From contig JBBPTG010000078.1 in the NCBI GenBank assembly GCA_038093975.1, positions 1 through 64,000 of the forward strand: a stretch of 64,000 bases of DNA. The letters are read 5' to 3'. This document shows positions 1 through 12,100 of the stretch, in pieces (position 1 is the first letter of the stretch; each line of letters opens with the position of its first letter). Made by a program: the position numbers and the translations under genes. This stretch comes from Chalciporus piperatus (taxonomy: Eukaryota > Basidiomycota > Agaricomycetes > Boletales > Boletaceae). The notes under the pieces are model-generated. The model was given only the letters and a program-made list of their open reading frames with translations. It had not been told where the DNA came from and did not search any database.

Positions 1-44
1 CCCCGACGTTCATCAGCAACACTGCAAAAAGTCTGAAGTTACTG

Positions 45-600
45 GAATGACTGGATCAGTTAAACCAGTACGCCAGTTGCTCAGTTGCCCAGTCATCCAG
101 TCAGCCAGTCATTTCAGTAATCTCATTGGTTCATTAGCCCAGTCACTTCAGTAGTCTCAGTAGTCTCAGTAGCTCAGTAGCCCAGTGTTCCAGTCATCCA
201 GTTATCTCAGTAGCCTAGTAGCCCAGTTTCCCAGTCATGTAGTCATCTCAGCAGCCTAGTAGCACAGTGCCCTAGTCATCCAGCAATCCAGTTGTCTCAT
301 TACTCCAGCCATCCAGTATTCCAGTATTCCAGCAATCTAGTCACTCAGTGGTCCAGTAATCCAGTAGTCTCAGTAGTCCAGTCATCCAGCCATTCAGTCA
401 TCCAGTCATTTCAGTAATCCAGTCACTCAGTAATCCAGTAATCTAGTCACTCCAGTCACTCCAGTCACTCCAGTCACACCAGTAACCCAGTCACCAGTCA
501 CTTTCAGTCACCTCAGTAATCCAGTCACCCAGTAATCCAGTCACCCAGTCACCTCAGTAATCCAGTCACCCAGTAATCCAGTCACCCAGTCCCAATTACT
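45..600. repeat. CCAGTCA minisatellite, left arm
   Basis: Degenerate tandem repeats of about 8-12 bp (CCAGTCAYTCAGTAATCCAG-like) fill this stretch. Unit length and phase drift, so it is a minisatellite and not a regular array. It is the inverted counterpart of 2440-3350. Confidence 0.85.
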
Positions 601-785
601 AGTTCACTATATCTTATGATTAATTCACACCTTATGACAGTTCAGAAAATGCGAAATATATTATGTCTAACTATTACATGTATTGTGGTACAATAGTTAC
701 TAGTTAATGAAGTGCCATGCAACACGAGCAGCTATGTACGAGGTGAGTAGGTGTGTTAGTCAACAAATAAACACAAACCTCTGAA

Positions 786-1547
786 GCCAGCGGGGCTGTT
801 GAGCCCGCGCCGGCCATGTGTTGGTGTCGAGGTTGAAGGTGGGAGGTGGTGGGGGGGAGACAACCCAAGCGGCTGTCGTTGAAGTGAGTGGATGAGGTGA
901 TGGGTGAGGAAACACGAACCTCGTGATGCCGGCGGGGCTGCTGAGCCCACGCCGGCCGTTTTTTTTACGATCGAGTTTGAGGGAGCGAGGTGGTGGGGGG
1001 GAGACAGCCCGAGCGGCTCTGTACGAGGTGAGAGAGGATGGTGGTGGGTGAGGAAAAACACACCATGTGCTGCCGGCGGGGCTGTTGAGCCCACGCCGGC
1101 CATTGAGTTCGAGGTCGAGGTTGTTTGAGGGTTTGGAGGTGGTGGTGGTTCGTACGGCCCGAGCGGCTCTGTACGAGATGAGAGGTGGTGGTGGTGGGTG
1201 AGGAAGAACACACCGTGTGCTGCCGGCGGGGCTGTTGAGCCCTCGCCGGCCGCATTTTCGCGTTTTCGCGTTTTCGTCGTTTTCGTGTCGAGAGTGGTGT
1301 GGTAGGTGGTAGTGGGCCGAGCAGTGCAAGCGGCTGTTTGCGGGGTGAGCGGGTGGCTTATCACTCACCTCGTGAAGCCGGCGGGGCTGTTGAGCCCACG
1401 CCGGCCGCGTTTTCGCATTTTCGTCGTTTTCTTGTCGAGAGTGAGGTGGTAGGTGGCAGCAGGCTGTTTGCGAGGTGAGCGGATGTGGTGGTGAGCGAGT
1501 TTTCACTCACCTGGCGATGCCGGCGGGGCTTTTGAGCACTCGCCGGC
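786..1547. repeat. Array of six GC-rich hairpins
   Basis: Six copies of a 29-30 bp motif occur at about 786, 928, 1072, 1222, 1377 and 1519. Each is close to GCCGGCGGGGCT, GTTG loop, AGCCCACGCCGGC, so each folds into a stem of about 12 GC-rich pairs. Spacing is about 140-156 bp, and the spacers share GTGAG/GAGGTG-rich sequence with GCGTTTTCGCG runs. Open frames across it are compositional artefacts of the repeat. Confidence 0.85.
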
Positions 1548-1669
1548 CGTTTTGCTGTTGTTGAGGTGTGGTGTAGTGGTGAGAGAGAGTCGAAGAGGTG
1601 GCGCGGCAAATTCAACATGGTCACGTGACTTTTTCGCGCGGATTTTTTGTCAAGTCCGAGCATTAGGGA

Positions 1670-2400
1670 AATGTAGCTACACTTTATTAGGATCTCCTAC
1701 ACTAGATAGCTACCATATTTTTTGTACACTTGTGTATGCTTTTTTGTACACTTTCAATAGGTTTGATCTCCACATACTTTGCTACACTTTTAACTACACA
1801 CTTACTGCGCTTTTTGTACACTTTTGCTACACTCTAACCTAATACACTTTCCCACACTTGTAATTACACATTTACTACGCTTTTTTGTACACTTTTGCTA
1901 CACTCAATCTAGCTACACTTTCCTACACATTTGATTCAAGTTTTACTACGCTTTTTTGTTACACTTTGCTACACTCAATCACTACACTTGTAACTACACT
2001 TTTAGTACGCTTTTTTGTCCACTTTAGCTACACTCTATCACTACACACTTTCCCACACATTTCACTACACTTTTACTACGCTTTTTTGTACACTTTTGCT
2101 ACACTCAATCTAGCTATACTTTCCCACACTCTTGACTACACTTTTACTACGCTTTTTTGTACACTTTAGCTACACTCAATCTAGCTACACTTTCCCACAC
2201 TTTTACTACACTTTTACTACACTTTTTTTGTACACTTTGCTCACTCAATCTAGCTATACTTTCCCACACTTGTAACTACACTTTTACTACGCTTTTTTGT
2301 ACACTTCACTACACTCAATCCTAATACCCTTTCCCACATTGTTAACTACACTTTTAGTACACATTTTTGTGGACTTTAGCTATAATCCATCCTATGAATG
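1670..2400. repeat. AT-rich TACACTTT tandem array
   Basis: Diverged tandem units of roughly 70 bp carry the recurrent blocks TACTACGCTTTTTTGTACAC and TTTGCTACACTCAATC. The plus strand is strongly pyrimidine-rich. ORFs here (repeating YTF/TLF residues) follow from the repeat and do not look like genes. Confidence 0.8.
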
Positions 2401-2439
2401 ATTATAAAATGTCACTAATTAGAATGACTCTATTAGATG

Positions 2440-3350
2440 ACTGAGTAGTACTGGAGTGATTGGGTGAGCTGAGGGCTGGGTAACTGGATAACTGGTATGA
2501 CTGGTGTGACTGAAGTGACTGGTTTACTGGACCACAGGGTGACTGGATTACTGGAGTGACTGGATTACTGAGGTGACTGGATTACTGGAGTGACTTGTGT
2601 GACTTGTGTGACTTGTGTGACTGGTGTGACTGGATTACTGGACCACTGAGTGACTAGATTACTGGAATACTGGAATACTGGATGGCTGGAGTAATGAGAC
2701 AACTGGATTGCTGGATAACTAGGGCACTGGGCTACTAGGCTGCTGAGATGACTACATGACTGGGAAACTGGGCTACTAGGCTACTGAGATAACTGGATGA
2801 CTGGAACACTGGGCTACTGAGCTACTGAGACTACTGAAGTGACTGGATGATTGGATGACTGGGCTGCTGGGTTACTGGAACTACTAGATGACTTGATGAC
2901 TGGGATGCTGGGTTACTGGAACTACTGGATGACTGAATGACTGAATGACTGGGCTACTGAGACTACTGAAGTAACTGGATGACTTGATGACTGGGCTGCT
3001 GGGTTACTGGAACTACTGGATAACTGGAACACTTGGCCACTGGACTAATGAGACCACTGAAATGACTGAATGACTGGATGACTGAGCTACTGGGACTACT
3101 GAAATGACTGGATGACTGGATGACTGGGCTGCTGGATGACTGAGACTACTGAGACTACTGGATGACTGAATGACTGAGCTACTGAAGCTACTGAAATGAC
3201 TGGATGACTGGGCCACTAGGCCACTGGGTTACTAAGACTACTGAAACTACTTGATGACTGGGTGACTAGGTTACTGAAACTACTGAAACTACTGAAATTA
3301 CTTGTTACTGGGCCACTGGACTACTGATTTAACTGATCCAGTCATTCCAG
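2440..3350. repeat. TGACTGG minisatellite, right arm
   Basis: Degenerate short repeats (GGATGACTGGRCTACTGAG-like) are the reverse complement in character of 45-600. The arm is longer than the left one by about 350 bp, which suggests repeat-number change after the palindrome formed. Confidence 0.85.
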
Positions 3351-3384
3351 TAACTTCAGACTTTTTGCAGTCTTGCTGATGTGG

Positions 3385-6300
3385 AGAGTTTTGGAGAGTT
3401 GATGGATGGTTTGCAGATGGTTTCTAGAGGTCTCAAATAGCTCTGAAAAGCATCCCATTAGCTTATTTAGTAGGTAGCTTTACAGGAAAATCATCTGAAA
3501 GCTTTCAGATAGTCAGAAGATGGTTGGCCAGAGGTCTGACAGATGCTTGGCAGATGCTTGGCAGAGGTTGGAGATGCTTGGCAGATGATTTCAGATGGTT
3601 TTATAAATGGTTTTCTAATGCTAATAGGACATTCAACCAATGAAATAAAAGTCTAATGGAGGCTATAATGCCTCTGGATGGTGCTTTAGATGCTCCAGAT
3701 GCTCCAGATGGTGCGCTTTTTTGATTACATCATCAGGCACTCAGGCACAGGATGCTTGAAAAGCGCTTACATAAGTGCATTTAAGCGGTGACATCACCAG
3801 GAACAGTGCCACTACTCCCAGGGTACTACCTTATTAGGAACCTCCCCAAACATATGTCATTGCAGACATTTCCCTTCATATTCCTGGTGTTTTCCCATAC
3901 TACAGGTATCTTACAAGTGTAGATACATGTTATATATGTCACAATGAACAGTTTCTGGTGTTTTCCCATACTACAGGTATCTTACAAGTGTAGATACATG
4001 TTATATATGTCACAATGAACAGTTTCTGTCACCTCTTTGATGATCTGAGACCATCTGCAGGGCAGATATGAGAATAGGGGTAAAAACAAAAACATGACCG
4101 CATTTTTGACATATTGATGATGTGGGTCTATAAAGTACCTACCCAAGCACCCTTCATATATGCCTAGAACATATCACAAGCCCAAGTGGCTGTGATAGAA
4201 GCTGGTGAAGTTATGACATATTCTCCTCCTGACCCTCTTCTGGCTCTTGGAAGCTGTACCCATGGTTGTGCTGTCTCACAGAGGTATGGAGGTCCATCAG
4301 ACCACTGTAATCTTGAGTTCTATCATTACAGACCCTCTCCAGAGGTCTCTGAACTCTTCCAGGGCGCTTTTTTCACCTTTTTCATGACATATGAATAGAC
4401 AGTGACATGCTGAGAATATCTTAAGGGGAGCTATATATGCATGCCATATCCATTGGAACCTATCCCTGGATCCTCTTCTGAGTCTCCAGAGTGAGTGTGG
4501 AAGCAGGGAGAGTGATTCTGACATACCATGGGGTGTGGGAAAATAACTGACAACTTATGAGACTTTGCAAAACATATGCACTGTGGCATCCACAACACAT
4601 CAGGCACTATTCTGAGTGGGAGGAATGGTGTATCTCATGCATTCCAACAGATTGGAGGAGTAAATCTCCCTCAGGTACCAGTGGTAGCTAGGTTCCTGGC
4701 TGAAACCTTCAGTAAATCTCCTACTGCATCACCAACACAGTTCACTTGCTTTAGTGGTGCACATACAAACAATTGTCAGGAACATAGCTACTACTTGTAC
4801 CTGGGGAATATATACACCCCCAACCTGTTAGAATACATGAGGTACACCCTTTCTACTCAGAATAGTCCATTCTGTTGTGCGTCTATTTTATGTTGTCTCA
4901 AAACTCATAAGTTGTCAGTCACTTTTTTCACTTTTTTCATGACATATGAATAGCCATTGACATAGTGAGAATATGTCAAGGGCAGCTATCCAGGACAGTA
5001 GTATGTATTGCAATCTGTCCCCAGATATCTTCCTGAGGCTCTGGAGTGAATGTGGAAGGATGGGGAGTGATTCTGACATACCATGGGGTGTGGGAAAATG
5101 ACTGACAACTTATGAGACTTTACACAACATATGCATACTTATGAGACTTTACACAACATATGCATTGTGGCATCCACAACACATCAGGGACTATTCTGAG
5201 TGGTAGAAAGGGTGTATCTCATGTATTCTAACAGGTTGTGGGTGTATATATACCCCAGGTACAAGTTGTAGCTATGTTGCTGTCAATTGTTTGTATGTGC
5301 ACCACTAAAGCAAGTGAACTGTGTTGGTGATGCAGGCTAGGTGCACCACTAAAGCAAGACATAGCTACCACTGGTACCTGAAGTTACTCCTCCAATCTGT
5401 TGGAATGCATGAGATACACCATTCCTCCCCACTCAGAATGATGCCTACAATGACATGGATGCCACAGTGCATATGTTTGCAAAGTCTCATAGGAATGATT
5501 ATTTACATGGTGTCAGAATCTCTCTCCCTGCTCTCTGGAGACTCAGAAGAGGATCCAGGGATAGATTCCAATGGATATGGCATGCATATATAGCTCCCCT
5601 TAAGATATTCTCAGCATGTCACTGTCTATTCATATGTCATGAAAAAAGTGAAAAAAGCGGACAGAGAGGGTTCAGAGACCTCTGGAGAGGGTCTGTAATG
5701 ATAGAACTCAAGATTACAGTGGTCTGATGGACCTCCATACCTCTGTGAGACAGCACAAACATGGGTACAGCTTCCAAGAGCCAGAAGAGGGTCAGGAGGA
5801 GAATATGTCATAACTTCACCAGCTTCTATCACAGCCACTTGGGCTTGTGATATGTTCTAGGCATATATGAAGGGTGCTTGGGTAGGTACTTTATAGACCC
5901 ACATCATCAATATGTCAAAAATGCGGTCATGTTTTTGTTTTTACCCCTATTCTCATATCTGCCCTGCAGATGGTCTCAGATCATCAAAGAGGTGACGGGA
6001 ACTGTTCATTGTGACATATATAACATGTATCTACACTTGTAAGATACCTGTACTAGTATGGGAAAACACCAGGAATATGAAGGGAAATGTCTGCAATGGC
6101 ATATGTTTGAGGAGAGGTAGTACCCTGGGAGTAGTGGCACTGTTCCTGGTGATGTCACCGCTTAAATGCGCTTATGTAAGCGCTTTTCAAGCATCCTGTG
6201 CCTGAGTGCTTGAGCAGATATGATGATGTAAGCAAAAAAGCGGACCATTTGGAGCATCTGAAAGCCTTTCAAGCATCCTGTGCCTGAGTGCCTGATGATG

Positions 6301-6655
6301 TAATCAAAAAAGCGCACCATCTGGAGCATCTGGAGCATCTAAAGCACCATCCAGAGGCATTATAGCCTCCATTAGACTTTTATTTCATTGGTTGAATGTC
6401 CTATTAGCATTAGAAAACCATTTAGAAAACCATCTGAAATCATCTGCCAAGCATCTCCAACCTCTGCCAAGCATCTGCCAAGCATCTGTCCGACCTCTGG
6501 CCAACCATCTTCTGACTATCTGAAAGCTTTCAGATGATTTTCCTGTAAAGCTACCTACTAAATAAGCTAATGAGATGCTTTTCAGAGCTATTTGAGACCT
6601 CTAGAAACCATCTGCAAACCATCCATCAACTCTCCCAAACTCTCCAAAAAACCTC
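3385..6655. repeat. Palindromic (foldback) repeat element 2
   Basis: Inverted arms of about 1.6 kb meet near 5020. The left arm begins GGAGAGTTTTGGAGAGTTGA and the right arm ends with its reverse complement, TCAACTCTCCCAAACTCTCC. The same 70-codon open frame appears at 4186-4398 on plus and 5626-5838 on minus, reflecting the palindrome. The central blocks (4570-4890 and 5155-5490) are themselves partial inverted repeats. Arms differ by scattered substitutions and small indels. No transposase is seen. Confidence 0.8.
3884..4025. repeat. 71-bp tandem duplication inside left arm
   Basis: Two adjacent near-identical 71 bp units (3884-3954 and 3955-4025) start CTGGTGTTTTCCCATACTAC. The right arm has only one copy (about 6010-6075), so the duplication arose after the palindrome. 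Confidence 0.85.
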
Positions 6656-7591
6656 CAGCACAGCTGGAAAAGCAACAGAAAGCATCCTAGAGATGGTCTA
6701 AATATATCATATTCAATGCCAGAATATATTGGAAAATGGCTGGAATCAGCAGATGGATGGTACCCCTCAGAGGTCCATTCCTGCCTGCAAAAAAACTGAC
6801 CTGAAAGGTCATGTGGCTGTGCAAAAAGTGCTGCCTAAGGTGTACGTTGGAGAGGAGTGAAAACGGTCGCTGAACGGTCCTGACTCCCTCCCTCACATAC
6901 GCCGGTCCGCGTCGAGGCACTGCCCCAGCACAGCTGTGGCGCCAAATTTTCGACTTCGGCAAAAATTTCTTCACTGCCACTCAGGGGGTGTCACGTGCCA
7001 TACGAACGGTCGAAATCGGTCCTATCGGTCGGTCGACCGTTCCGTGGGAACCCTGGGCATGGCGAAGCTCCCCCGCCTTTAATACATTCCACACACAGGT
7101 CACGTGACATTACCAATTGACAACTTGTGGCAAACACACTTCCGCTCCCGAATCTCCGCACACAAACAAAATTGTCGCCATTGTAGTCTGTAAGCATTGT
7201 TTTGTTGTTTACTTGTGTGGTTATTGTCTGGTGGGTTATTGTCCGATTCTTATTGTCGCCTTGTTCGGGTGATCGATGATCGCTGCTGAGCGAGTGCTGC
7301 CACTCAACTGGCACTGCCGCATCAGGCCGCATCTCGCTTGCAAGTCAAATCGTCCACATGTACAAACAGATAACGTGGCTTCAGCCGCTAATGAATAATT
7401 TGTGGCGGTCATACGCCTCACCTCGGATTTGCGGCGGTTCATACACCTCACCTCGGATCTTAAGGCCTAAATTCTTTAAGAAGGTGGTTCGTCTTGGGGA
7501 TGGCTACCTCATTCACTCTCCCCTGATTCTGTCTCGGTGAGTGCCACTCCCAGTGTTCTAAGCAGTTCTCAACTAGACAGAACTCTTAGTG
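6656..7591. other. No gene recognised; spacer after foldback elements
   Basis: Short open frames occur on both strands but have no recognisable domain or convincing exon structure. A GTCACGTGAC palindrome lies near 7098. I cannot assign a function. Confidence 0.5.
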
Positions 7592-8203
7592 ATGCAGCAG
7601 CCACGCTACTATACTAAGATGCTTGGGTCTGAAGCCTCCCAATTCATCGGACAGAACACTGGCGACATCCATTTCACTCCCTTGGACGCCGACGGCAACT
7701 TTCAGGTTGGACAGAGTTTGAGGCAACGTGTATACTGTATCGGACATGGACTGGCATTTGTCATCGTCGAGGTACTTGGCAATGGGGATGAGTGGGTGCC
7801 TCTGCCTCCACAACTGGGAGATCTATCTTTTCGCAATTATGGCCCTACGCCGCCATTTCCTTTGGTGAGTCATGCCACGTATCCTCAGGTTGCGATATCT
7901 GACCGTAGACCGCAGTGGAACCAACCTGCCAATGTACCCATCAGTATAGCATGGGTGGTTAATCGTTTCGAGTATGGCTATCGTCTACCATGGCATCATA
8001 TCATTAAAGAAACCTATTCTTCCGTGGATCCCGTCAATTTTCCCGAAGAGTTCTACTATTATAAGCATACTCGCGATGGTCAGAACGGGAACCCCCAAAT
8101 GGAAGTCCCTGTGATAGATAAACTCCTCATACGCATGCAGTACGGGACCCAAGTTCAGGAATACCGGTATGTCAGTTTTCAGCCGATTTCGAAGCATTAT
8201 TGA
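7592..8203 (+). CDS. Hypothetical protein, about 203 aa
   Basis: The open frame starts at ATG 7592; the codon just upstream is GTG and not a eukaryotic start. The product is rich in aromatic residues and Pro/Gln, with no signal peptide, membrane segment or family motif that I recognise. A consensus donor GTATGT at 8167 could remove the last 12 codons. Splicing to AG at 8229 would join a second exon to about 8440 with a hydrophobic stretch; splicing to AG at 8224 would end the protein after nine residues. The retrotransposon poly-A end lies downstream. It is a real gene only if expressed; codon use and length are its main support. Confidence 0.5.
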   Translation: MQQPRYYTKMLGSEASQFIGQNTGDIHFTPLDADGNFQVGQSLRQRVYCIGHGLAFVIVEVLGNGDEWVPLPPQLGDLSFRNYGPTPPFPLVSHATYPQVAISDRRPQWNQPANVPISIAWVVNRFEYGYRLPWHHIIKETYSSVDPVNFPEEFYYYKHTRDGQNGNPQMEVPVIDKLLIRMQYGTQVQEYRYVSFQPISKHY

Positions 8204-8229
8204 CTGTGACTCTTTACTTTCAAGCAAAG

Positions 8230-8589
8230 GATGTACACTCCAGGATCCGTGACTTTGGCTTTGGCTTGCCTTGTATGCCATGTTACTACATATTTCCTTT
8301 CTGTACTAGTATTCACGTTGTTCTGTGTAACCAAATGTCGTGGTTTCTATCTCCAACCTCCTCAAGGAACAGGATTCTCTCAGACTTCTGTGTTGTTCCT
8401 TTGTTTATCGTTTTGCGCGCGACGAGTCTCCCGCAGGTAGCCCTTTACGTAGGAAGACCTGAGTGTTCCTACTCTCCTGGTCGCCTCGATGCTGCTAGGA
8501 CAAGACACTCCAGGCGAGGATTACGCGATTCGCACCCGACCGCAACGAGTCAGAGACCTTGCAAGCGAGGTGACTACACAACCTCTTCC
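8230..8589. other. Spacer with possible 3' exon; flank of retrotransposon
   Basis: This stretch contains an alternative exon of the preceding gene (8231-8440) and then directly abuts the T-run that marks the poly-A tail of the minus-strand retrotransposon. If the element inserted into the kinase gene, the displaced end of that gene should start here on the minus strand, where a short in-frame stop is soon met. Confidence 0.35.
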
Positions 8590-8590
8590 A

Positions 8591-8618
8591 TCTTTTTTTT
8601 TTTTTTTTTTTTTTTTTG
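8591..8618 (-). other. Poly-A tail of the retrotransposon
   Basis: An uninterrupted run of T on the plus strand is the 3' poly-A of the minus-strand element. Its lack of substitutions suggests a recent insertion. Confidence 0.85.
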
Positions 8619-9199
8619 AATCAATTATTGTCCCATGTGGGGTATGACTACCCTATGTAGGACAAATCTAATCTAGGTACTAGGGGGCACCCGTGCCCCC
8701 ACCGCGTCCCCGGTCGTGCGAATGCCCCGACGAGCGAGACAAAGTCTCCCCGCCGGTCCCGTCGTTCCCGCCGACAGTTTTAGACGCCCCGACCCTCCAA
8801 TCAGCGGGTGTGCCTTTTGCTCCGTGACGTTTTTGGGAATGAGGCTGCTGACGAGTTTTCTAAGAAACATGTACTCGGACCGCCGAGGCGACCGGGTACG
8901 GAAGGGAATAAGGGTGCGGCAAGAACGAAGATGAAGTATAAGGAGGGGGGAGTCATGGTCGTGGGCGGGCAGGCTGTAGAGTATTGGATTTTCTTGTTGA
9001 TGATTGAGACTTGTGGTGCTTCGAATTTGGCATGATGAGGCTGCTATTGCGAACACTTCCAGACCCCCAAAACTCCCTGCCGACTTGTCCCTCAGAGCGC
9101 CGGATAGACGAGTCCCATCCGTCAACGAGTAAGTGAGAGTTCAGGTGTTTTGGGCGCGTTACGTCGCGAACGTGTTCATCGCGTCTGCGGGTCAGAGTT

Positions 9200-12100
9200 T
9201 CAGTCTGTCGGTTGGGAGGTTACTCTGACATCACCGAGTGAGTCTTTAAGTCGCCCAGTACTGTGGACGAAATGCAGTAGGTGGTGCACCGCATTCGCGT
9301 TCGCGAGTAGATGGGAAATCTGGAGCGACTTCTTTCGTATCTTCACTGTGAGTTTGAATCGTTCCCTCTCATGGTACGGACATAGGAGGAGGTAGTGGAG
9401 CACCGTCTCGCGGACGCCGTGACAGTATTGGCAATCTGGGGATGGAGACTTCGTTAGTCGATGAAGGTGACCGTTGAGAGCAACATGGCCGGAACGTAGC
9501 CATATTAGGGCGCTGGTGTTTCTCTTCGCCAGCGTTGCCGCCAGTTTCACGAAGGATCCCCTCAGCATCTTTCCGTCGATCTCCGTTTGCGCCCTGTACC
9601 TCGATGACTTGGACCATATCGTCTCCCAGCGAGTAAGTTCCGTTTTCTTTTGTTGTAGCCGAAGGGCGGTGAGACTGAGGGGCAGTGATTTCTTGCGAAG
9701 GTAGAGTGGGAGCTTCTTTTTCGGACTTGTCTTGCGACGATCAGTTGCAGCTAGTTTCGCTTCCTCATCCGCTTTTTCATTGCCCACTACATCCTTATGG
9801 CCCGCTACCCAGCGAACCACGATGTCCGATCGCCTGCATTTGTACTCGCGTTGGATCAGGCGTAGGGATCTAACGAATCGGTCGATCAGGTAGTGCCCGG
9901 ATTTCGTCGTGAATACGTCACCAGATTTGATGGCAGCCTGATTGTCCACGTAGATGTGAACCGGAAACTCGAGGTCCGGCTCCGTGGCTAATAGGTGAGC
10001 TGCCATCGTCAACCCGACTGCTTCTGCTTCGTAAACGGTGTGCTCCTCGTCCGTTCCTAGGTGGTATCTGATCGTCCTCGGGTTTCTGTCCCCTCTGTAG
10101 AGCACCGCTGATGCTCCCACCCCTCCTTCGATCATAGAGCCGTCCGTGTAGATTCTGAACCGTGCGGTGTCCTGGTTATGCTCGGCGACGGACTGGTCTT
10201 TCGTCTTCGCTATCTGAGTGATAAAGGGAGTAGTTTCATTTGGTCGGCGGCGGCATGCACGGATGGGCTCGAGTTCAGCTGGAGTTATGTTGAATGCGTG
10301 CGTGAGGTGATGGAGGGACGATTTGTGGTGGCGGACATATCTCTTTGCTGCGCGAGTCACGAGTGGGGGAAGGGGATGCGTAGTCGGGAGTGACGCGAGG
10401 CGAGTGATTGCCCTGTGACAAATTGTTTGGATACGCTGAGCGATGGGCATGAGCTTTGAGTGAGCTTCGAGTACGTCGTTGGCCGTTGATCGCATCGCCC
10501 CCGTGATCGCGAGCATCGCCACGCGTTGCACCTTCCCTAGTCGTTTAGATGGGCCTACCGAGCCCCTACTAATGGTAGTGGATGTAGCGTCGTGATACAG
10601 CGGGCGGAACCATAAATCTACCGCATAGAGCATCTTTGGGAGTGCGACGGAGGTATACATTTGGCGCATCAGTGATAGCGGAATTCCACCAGAAGAGCGG
10701 GAGATTCGACGTAGCTGGAGCACGTATGCAGTGCCTTTCCCCACTGCATAATTGACATGGGCGCTCCATCGTAGCTCATCGTCTACTATCACCCCGAGGA
10801 ATTTGTGAGAGCGGACCGGCGTAATCGTGGTGTCGTGGATTTTGAGCGGAGGGCGTTCCTTTGTCCGGTTCATTGAGAAGTCTAGCAACGCAAATTTCGT
10901 AGTCTCGAATCTGGAGTTGTGATCGTGTGACCACTCGAACCCGCCGCCCTGTCGTTTGAGCATGTCCGCCAGGATCCGATGGGTCGTGATGAAGTCCGGA
11001 CCGGATGCTATGAATGCCGTGTCATCCACGAAAGCTAGCGTTACCTCGTTTTTGCCCTTCGCCACCTCGACTAAGTCTGAGTTGTATATGATATACAGCA
11101 TCATGGACAAAGGGTCCCCTTGCCCTATCCCGTTCGTAATGGGTAACCAGTCCGAGACGTAACCGTCGAACTGAAGCCTGGTCCGCCTTCCCTGGAGCAT
11201 GGTTTCGGTGAACCTGACGTACGCTTCGGGTATTCTTCGCTTTCGCATGTTGTGTAACAGTCTGTCAGTGACTGCGTTGGGGAAGGCTCCCTCTATGTCC
11301 AGAAATAGGGCCGAGACTACGCGCCCTCTCCTCCATTCGTTTTTGACCGTGGCTTCGAGGAGATGGAGGGAGTCGGTAGTGGACCTCCCGGGTCGCCCTC
11401 CGAAGTGGGTAGACGGTAAGAGTTGGTGGTGTTCGATAAGGTAGGAGAGTTGGTCCGCGATGACGGCCGTTAGGATCTTTCCTGTCGTGTTCAGTAGGGC
11501 GATGGGTCGATAGGCTTTCGAGACTGTATAATCAGGGCGACCCGGCTTGCGAAGTACAACGGTGGTAAATTCCTTCCAGGGATCGTGATAAGTACGCAGA
11601 CGAAAGACAGCACGAAATAAACGTAGCATTTGCGGGACCAGTGTTCCCTGACAACGTTTGAATACGATGTTTCGGATACCATCTGGTCCCGGTGCTTTCA
11701 GCGCGCTGAGTTTGGATATGCATCTCTCGATTTGTTCGCTCGTGATTGGTATTGCGTCTGAGACGGCGTCGGGGTAGAGAAAGTCCTCGGGCACGGTGGA
11801 GACTGCGGGGGGTGGGGGAAAGAATGCCTTGGATAGTATTGAGCTTTTCTCCTCGTTCGTCTCCGCCAAGATTGGCGCGCCATGCTGGTCCTTTGCTTTG
11901 AGAGTGGGAATACGGGACGGACCGCCGTCGCTGGGCTCCGAGTTAAGGTATTTGTTCGCGATCCATATCTCGTCGCTGTTCATGTTGTCCAGCCAGTCCA
12001 TCCAATGTTGTTTCTTGGTGCGTTTTATCGCCTCTGCGTAGCGGTTGCGTGCGATCCGGTGTCCCTCGTGGGACGGATGGTCTTCCAGGGCTCGCATCTT

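Larger units (their letters stand above)
11..3381. repeat. Palindromic (foldback) repeat element 1
   Basis: The left end (from about position 11) and the right end (to about 3381) are inverted copies: CATCAGCAA.ACTGCAAAAAG at the left is matched, reverse-complemented, by the sequence ending GCAGTCTTGCTGATG at 3381. The similarity continues into both arms as CCAGTCA/TGACTGG minisatellite of opposite polarity. The core holds a GC-rich hairpin array and an AT-rich array. No transposase or credible coding sequence is visible. The window begins almost at the left end, so more may lie outside. I infer a foldback-type or MITE-like element, or a large recombinogenic palindrome. Confidence 0.75.

Noticed and set aside
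45..600. CRISPR-like appearance of short repeats
   Set aside because: No constant repeat with unique spacers; it is a drifting minisatellite in a eukaryotic genome.
756..1663. Overlapping open frames on both strands up to 248 codons
   Set aside because: They are Pro/His/Arg-rich translations of the GC-hairpin tandem array, with repeated segments and no domain.
1552..2169. Frames with repeated YTF/TLF residues
   Set aside because: They follow from the AT-rich TACACTTT repeat; composition and repetition explain them.
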